NCBI GenBank assembly: GCA_029834535.1 | Contig: JAQMWT010000499.1 | Span: 1-43,720, forward strand | Origin: Chrysophaeum taylorii | Lineage: Eukaryota; Sar; Pelagophyceae; Pelagomonadales; Pelagomonadaceae | Reading direction: 5' to 3' | Length of the DNA stretch: 43,720 bases | In this document: piece by piece, positions 39,901 through 43,720 of the stretch | How the letters are laid out: every line of letters begins with the position of its first letter | Numbering within the stretch: position 1 is the stretch's first letter | The notes under the pieces: model-generated | Told to the model about the DNA's origin: nothing | Databases searched by the model: none | The model's input: the letters and a program-made list of their open reading frames with translations, nothing else | Position numbers and translations under genes: made by a program

Positions 39901-40741
39901 TGAAGTGACCATTGGAGTTCTCGAGAATCGAACTTCCGCCTCGCCACAAGACCAGCATGGAATTGTGCTTTACAATGATGCATTCGATGCGACTCCGCAA
40001 GTAGTGCAGATGTTCCCGACAGCTAAGCTTGCTGTGCAATACGGAAACATCCAAACTTGGACGCCAGTTGGTAAACCATGGAGTTATGACAGTCTATGGC
40101 GTTCTATTTGTATCAGAGCGAATCACCAGCACATTCCTTCCGGTGATCAGACTGCTGGAAAAGCTGAAGACCAACTTGAATGCCCTGCATACGAGGAAGA
40201 TATCATCCCTCATTTCGCGTACGTGACGAGTACTCGATTTCTTCTTCCAAGCCAACCGTACTTCTTGGAGATGGAGTGCGATGTGCCGCTGGAAGAGAGT
40301 CATGTATTCCGACCTTATCGGACACTCCTTCAAGATCGCCGCCTTGCACCTGGTTCCTATTCATCGTATTGTGCTGATGAGCCCAACGAAGTTCATGTGG
40401 CTGTGGAGCACATTGGTGACGAACCCATTGGTATCGACCCCGAAGTCCCGGTGGTCGAAGGCGAGATCATGCCGCATGAAGGATGTGTCAACATGCAGCT
40501 AGAAGCCATTGATGACGTGTGTCATGCCACTCATACGGCTGCTGTTGACGACGACGAAGTCGAGGAGGATGTCTTGAGTGACAGACCTCCTCCTCAGCCA
40601 TCTCCAGATGAAGAAGTGAAAAAAACACCAGAAATGGAGATGGAGGCGACTGTTAAGGAGCTGCTATCTAAGCACGCCTCCTTGGTTTGGATACCCATCA
40701 CCGACACCTTTGTCGTCGTCTATTTTGCTGGCGCTGGATGA
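36953..40741 (+). CDS. gypsy-2 Gag, protease and start of methyltransferase
   Basis: 1262 codons from the ATG at 36953. Residues 1-150 are disordered and Ser/Pro-rich; 154-212 a coiled coil; about 275-490 a helical capsid-like domain; 493-510 a Gln-rich linker; 538-554 a Cys/His knuckle C-X2-C-X7-H-X4-C (CLSCGRHGNFYHDNGVC), wider than the usual CCHC. At 880-980 is a retropepsin-like domain with GLDGMADSPYID (active-site Asp884) and the later LLLGARELRLLGTILDY block. Residues 1250-1262 (TDTFVVVYFAGAG) are motif I of a C5-cytosine methyltransferase. The TGA at 40739-40741 ends the frame in that motif; coding continues in the same frame. Long and otherwise intact. Confidence 0.88.
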   Translation: MAERPMTERSQWFRDALGRLQRFSAGTPFASIGRTPFSTPFQRQEAEESGIGREARSYDSLDSPPSVVILPDPRGGEGGDTVASDATSRQGEPTFPYAQPYERAMNTTESSRAEPEPFTAMRGPEESAPPRPPSVNTRATDFRGDVDPEVLQTMNERFEMYQSQMEQIIRELENTRRDAQQQRSEVERQRIDNDRLRRMMEESMRAHAREARPTSPNATRVTPDDDDDAVSALTDDQPPRSRPEPTPHHHTDPGSARPRDEEEILRVKKGAAGMTRITFSNLTGQITKDRDEVDAWWMQLRRMMEGKIDNPSIAMNVIGGEYQLAPMEAYRKWEVERPQMWKQYKDGTITMKELRQHDEDCLDAMQEATKLPCPPRATVEELERAWFDLRQVNLSLNKYIARWVQKFGQWRAMSGRDTDPAAFRSHFIAGLNSGRLRTSVELAQASPHMNASTLTLNDVVQLTNQIPKILEANPTANIEDAIKKEKVKEHAPRMRREQQQQRQQLQPVQRVGYVTDSGVGTRLPQGIDNHTRQAIATCLSCGRHGNFYHDNGVCPVPDNPSRRRRAAQTLTAVGFPATPEGQEQYRRTLLAAAGQASVTQLAPRVVQQPQVVYTAAQVPGAGQQQRLVAGSQQQVVRRQPAVQRTAQTSVRLEDLTTALNTMNLIRQAQQTPPPGRGRQSKRANPSQQNEGVAAQWLEVLGEDQDDTKRADYCTVQYSELMEGNVYDDDEVGGDDDSFSAEGYSPGDPMELPSFLVITEDAWVEEQEQRTEVTGIASRVLSEDGDNRDELGYTIVRVGQDTLVAMDIVPPRDNCAERYAAHPSISSDFENFCPQTALNTTQDPDHRENKAVRYDGARSASLTYVPVAISSQYGSKYSIIAAGLDGMADSPYIDHRLYRKLDRDGKIIYRQPLPTIRTLNGSGGSGAAIREWVILRISLVPTTSMLLMFFVGQTNGQLLLGARELRLLGTILDYATERAIFRRSEVTIGVLENRTSASPQDQHGIVLYNDAFDATPQVVQMFPTAKLAVQYGNIQTWTPVGKPWSYDSLWRSICIRANHQHIPSGDQTAGKAEDQLECPAYEEDIIPHFAYVTSTRFLLPSQPYFLEMECDVPLEESHVFRPYRTLLQDRRLAPGSYSSYCADEPNEVHVAVEHIGDEPIGIDPEVPVVEGEIMPHEGCVNMQLEAIDDVCHATHTAAVDDDEVEEDVLSDRPPPQPSPDEEVKKTPEMEMEATVKELLSKHASLVWIPITDTFVVVYFAGAG

Positions 40742-41986
40742 TCAACGTTGGGTATCCGGCGATGCAATGAGCTATATGGCAGTTCATTTCGCATTGTTCT
40801 GGCTTTGGATGCTTGTCCTCAAGCCCGAGCCACCTTTGAACTCAATTTTCCCAAGATTCCCTATGTTTTGCATGAGTTGGGGAAATCTCATCGTCGTACA
40901 TACGACTTGGTGTTGTCGTATTTACATTCAGATTTTTGGAAGCACTCTTATTTTCACGCCAGTCCGCCGTGTATCTATGGATCGACTGCCAATTTGCACT
41001 ACAGGGACGCACGCAAGGGCGCTACTATTACTTCTTGGGTCCTGCGTCATTTCCGCAACGCACCTTATGTGATTGGACGATGGACACTCGACCAGGAACC
41101 ATCAGTGATCCCTCTTGTGCATCACCAATTTTATGTGCCGCGTATTGTTGATTTCTATAGTATCACGCCAGAGCTGCTGTGCTCGCGCACGCGCCTACTT
41201 GCTTGCAATGTTCGCTTGGAACTGCCGTTATTATCGCGTGTACCACCGAATTTACGGGACCGTTTTGGCCCAGCATTGGGATTTACAGGTGGTCACCCGC
41301 TCATTATAGTGAACAGCTTCTCATCTACGCGCCCGGCTATCGGCCCTGCCTTCACGGTGACGCACAATAAGCTCCGCTTAGGACCTCATTTCTCGAACAC
41401 CCGTCCACTCACGTTGCAGATGCACCAGGAAATTATGACCGTTCCTGCTACGTGGCAATGGGGTGCGACAGTTTCCGAGACAGTAGCTATGAAGATGCTT
41501 GGCAGTATGGTGCCACCCGCGACTATGACGCGGATTGCGCTAGCAGTGCACAATTCGTTTGAACCTTCACTTCGAAATTTGGGTAAGTTGCGGAATATTG
41601 CGACGACTACGCTAGCCCAACCTGATCACCGTATTCTACGGTTTTCACCTTTTGCTGTAGAGTCGCGCATTCCAACGCTCGACCCTGTCACTCGAAGTGT
41701 ATCATGGATTGCGCCCGATGAACTCTACTCTTCTGCGAGTCCTGCACCATCCGCTGCTGCCACCACCACCCCGCCACCTCCTTTACTTACATCGCCTGGG
41801 ACGGCTTCATCTTTTGCAGGGGGCACCGTCGCCACTGCTGTTATGCAGAGCAACCAAGTTGATAACCAGCCCTCCGCAACTGCTGAAGAAGAAGGCACCG
41901 CGAAAGAGCGACCAGCGTATTTCAATACGTACGACGCTCCGTGGGCGGACACGCCTCACGACGAACATGGTCAACTTCACCGGTGA
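40742..41986 (+). CDS. gypsy-2 C5-cytosine DNA methyltransferase-like domain
   Basis: Same frame as the preceding polyprotein, after one TGA. With residue 1 at 40748: motif I continues as STLGIRRC and then LALDACPQARATFELNF (19-34, acidic residue for SAM). Motif IV is HASPPCIYGSTAN (70-82) with the catalytic Cys75 at 40970-40972. A weak ENV-like place is DQEPS (115-119). Motif VIII is SRTRLLACN (146-154). A short target-recognition region has RPAIGPAFTVT. Motif IX is RPLT (219-222) and motif X GSMVPP (252-257) with a helix IALAV. Residues 325-400 are a Ser/Thr/Pro-rich linker, then PWADTPHDEHG, homologous to the segment before RT in gypsy-1. Retrotransposon-borne DNMTs are known from dinoflagellates and charophytes. 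Confidence 0.82.
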   Translation, partial: STLGIRRCNELYGSSFRIVLALDACPQARATFELNFPKIPYVLHELGKSHRRTYDLVLSYLHSDFWKHSYFHASPPCIYGSTANLHYRDARKGATITSWVLRHFRNAPYVIGRWTLDQEPSVIPLVHHQFYVPRIVDFYSITPELLCSRTRLLACNVRLELPLLSRVPPNLRDRFGPALGFTGGHPLIIVNSFSSTRPAIGPAFTVTHNKLRLGPHFSNTRPLTLQMHQEIMTVPATWQWGATVSETVAMKMLGSMVPPATMTRIALAVHNSFEPSLRNLGKLRNIATTTLAQPDHRILRFSPFAVESRIPTLDPVTRSVSWIAPDELYSSASPAPSAAATTTPPPPLLTSPGTASSFAGGTVATAVMQSNQVDNQPSATAEEEGTAKERPAYFNTYDAPWADTPHDEHGQLHR

Positions 41987-42980
41987 TGCCTCTCATTTAG
42001 CGGATCAGGAGAGCATGCAGGTCATCCCTCCGACCGTCGCGCAGGTCGAAGAGGTGATGACTGAGTTGGTATTACAGAGCATCCTGCTTAGATGATGACG
42101 AGAAGCTGATGATTAAGCATTTAATCTCGTATTCGTGGGCATTTTTCGATGATGTGATGAGAACCTGTTGATTCACCTGAAGTGACGCTCCGGTTCAAAG
42201 AAGAGAACCCGACTCCGTCAAACTCTCGCCATATCGGTTGTCGAAAGAAAAATGATGTTTGCGGATGCAGATTGAAGCATGGACCCGAGACGGAGTTATT
42301 CGTCCCGCGAATTCTCCATGGGGTTTCCCTATTTTGATGTTGCCTAAGAAAGGTGCTGAGCCTGGCACTTCCAATGCCATAGCAGCTGTCGACCTACGGC
42401 GCCCCAATGCATTGCTCAAGGATGATAGCTGGCCGAGTGTGTGCATGGCTGACGCGTTGATGTTCCTCATTGACAGTTCTGTCGTTCCAGTTTGATATTC
42501 GTTGGGGCTATCACAACGATTGTCGCTGGATGCCACAGATGGATCACCACTAGTCCTCTGGGAGCGTACAGCTACATGCGTCTACCTTTGGGAGTCAAAC
42601 CAGCCGGAAGTTTGTTTTGCAAGCAGTTAACACTGACTTGTCGCAATGGCTTATCGTGATCTCGTGGCATATATCGACGATATCTCGCCGGTCACGCAGA
42701 TACGCCATCATTGCGTGCGTTTTGTGCAAGTTATTCCATCTCGTCTTGAAGGGCAGTGCCAAGATCAAGAAGATTCATTCGGCAGAAGTCATTTAGTTTT
42801 TGGGTCATTTATCTACCCCGAACGGACTTCTTCCATCACCAAGATCTTTAGAAGCCATCAGACACATGCCAATCCCTGGCACTTTGTCGGATGCTGACCC
42901 TAAGAAGCAAGTGCGATCTTTCCTTGGAATGGGGAGCTTTTGCCGGCGTTATGTATGGAATTTTGCGAAAGTTGAAGAGC
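41987..42980 (+). pseudogene. gypsy-2 reverse transcriptase, decayed
   Basis: Follows the methyltransferase in a shifted frame (VIPPTVAQVEEVMTEL at about 42019-42066). RT pieces are close to gypsy-1: DGVIRPANSPWGFPILMLPK (about 42286-42345), AAVDLRRPN, YIDDIS (about 42670, in place of FVDDIM), and GHLSTPNGLLPSPR in another frame (about 42803). At least five frameshifts or stops occur. Confidence 0.88.
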
Positions 42981-43720
42981 CATGAAGACAACTGACGTTG
43001 CCGGACGTGAAATTCAAGTGGACGAAAGAGTGTCAGGAAGCTTGGGATACCATCATCGAGGCTATTGTCACGTCGAAGGGCGTCTACCATCCTGATTACT
43101 CGTTGCTTTTTTACATTCGAACCGATGCTTCCGCGCATGGGTTGGGTGCTTACCTATTTCAAAAAGTACCAGTCGTTGACGACGATGGAAGAGAAGGAAT
43201 CGAAGAGAGAGTTATCGAGTACTGGAGTCGAACCGTGCCTAAGTCGATGAGGAAGTATGATCCTCGGCGCTTGAACCCTCGCAGCGCCTCTGCTCTCAAA
43301 AATTTCCGATTTTATATCGAAGGTCATCAGACAAAGTTAGAGACGGATCATCGTAACTTAACGTTTCTGCGGATTCGAATCACGTCTGACAGATAGCACA
43401 TGGGCTATGCGGCTTGCTGCGTTCGACCGGGAGCTCGGATACAAACCTGGAAGCTCCCCTGGCATGCGTATTCCGGATTGTCTGTCGCGCAAACCTATCG
43501 ACAAATTGATCGGATATGTAAAGCTTTTTCGATTTTCCAAGAAATCCCCACCGATGTCCCTGGCACAGCTCGCTTCACCTTCTCTTCGGTGACGATGCCC
43601 ATGCTGACGGACAGCGGACCCACCGCAGCTATGGTGGCAGTTAGTACGCGACAGAACGTACAACCGCTTCAATTCTCGTACGAATCTGAGCCAGTTGACT
43701 CCGTCGAACGTCTCCCTTTT
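42981..43720 (+). pseudogene. gypsy-2 RNase H, running off the window
   Basis: Frame at 42998-43396 with KFKWTKECQEAWDTIIEAI, RTDASAHGLGAYLF (about 43117-43158), EYWSRTV and ETDHRNLTFLR. It breaks at about 43390 and continues in another frame (RELGYKPGSSPGMRIPDCLS, about 43428-43487). After 43500 a spacer toward the integrase follows. Integrase and 3' LTR are beyond the window. Confidence 0.9.

Overview
This window reads as a transposon graveyard from a eukaryotic nuclear genome. I find no convincing host gene, no rRNA or tRNA and no CRISPR array. Almost everything recognisable belongs to mobile elements: Ty1/copia and Ty3/gypsy LTR retrotransposons, an APE-type LINE with a short derivative (SINE-like) family, an RLE-type non-LTR retroelement, Helitron fragments, and an unusual element carrying a restriction-endonuclease-like domain plus a protein kinase-like domain. 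The mixture, the intron-poor frames and the roughly balanced base composition would fit a red alga or another repeat-rich alga or protist. That assignment is inference with low confidence.

Layout. 1-2042: decayed copia pol (RT, RNase H). 2043-4344: decayed, unrecognised coding-like DNA. 4345-9112: the REase/kinase element, with two ~1 kb inverted arms around a centre that holds an inverted LTR-like piece and a SINE insertion. 9129-12105: a short LTR element whose left LTR is split by a Helitron and whose right LTR is split by a solo LTR that itself contains a SINE. 12601-15400: a LINE 3' fragment, then a copia-like gag-protease. 15401-18860: a nearly full LINE on the minus strand. 18861-20105: unrecognised. 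20106-22320: a SINE copy abutting an internally deleted copia element. 22500-23160: a small acidic unknown reading frame. 23170-27923: Helitrons interleaved with RLE-retroelement copies that sit in the Helitron TTTGTCTG microsatellite. 27943-34892: a complete Ty3/gypsy element (gypsy-1) with a 5-bp target duplication and two SINE insertions. 34898-36153: RLE and Helitron fragments. 36155-43720 (runs off the window): a second gypsy (gypsy-2) encoding Gag, a retropepsin-like protease and a C5-cytosine DNA methyltransferase-like domain upstream of RT and RNase H.

The most notable items are: (i) the cytosine methyltransferase-like domain inside gypsy-2, between protease and RT; (ii) the REase/kinase element with its inverted arms; (iii) the repeated insertion of an RLE retroelement into the microsatellite at the 5' end of a Helitron, leaving stacks of 3' tails; (iv) a LINE/SINE pair that share both ends, with visible target-site duplications and 5' truncations. 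Nesting gives a relative chronology: SINE copies are inside gypsy-1, a solo LTR and the REase/kinase element, so they are among the youngest insertions; gypsy-1 inserted into an RLE fragment next to a Helitron end.
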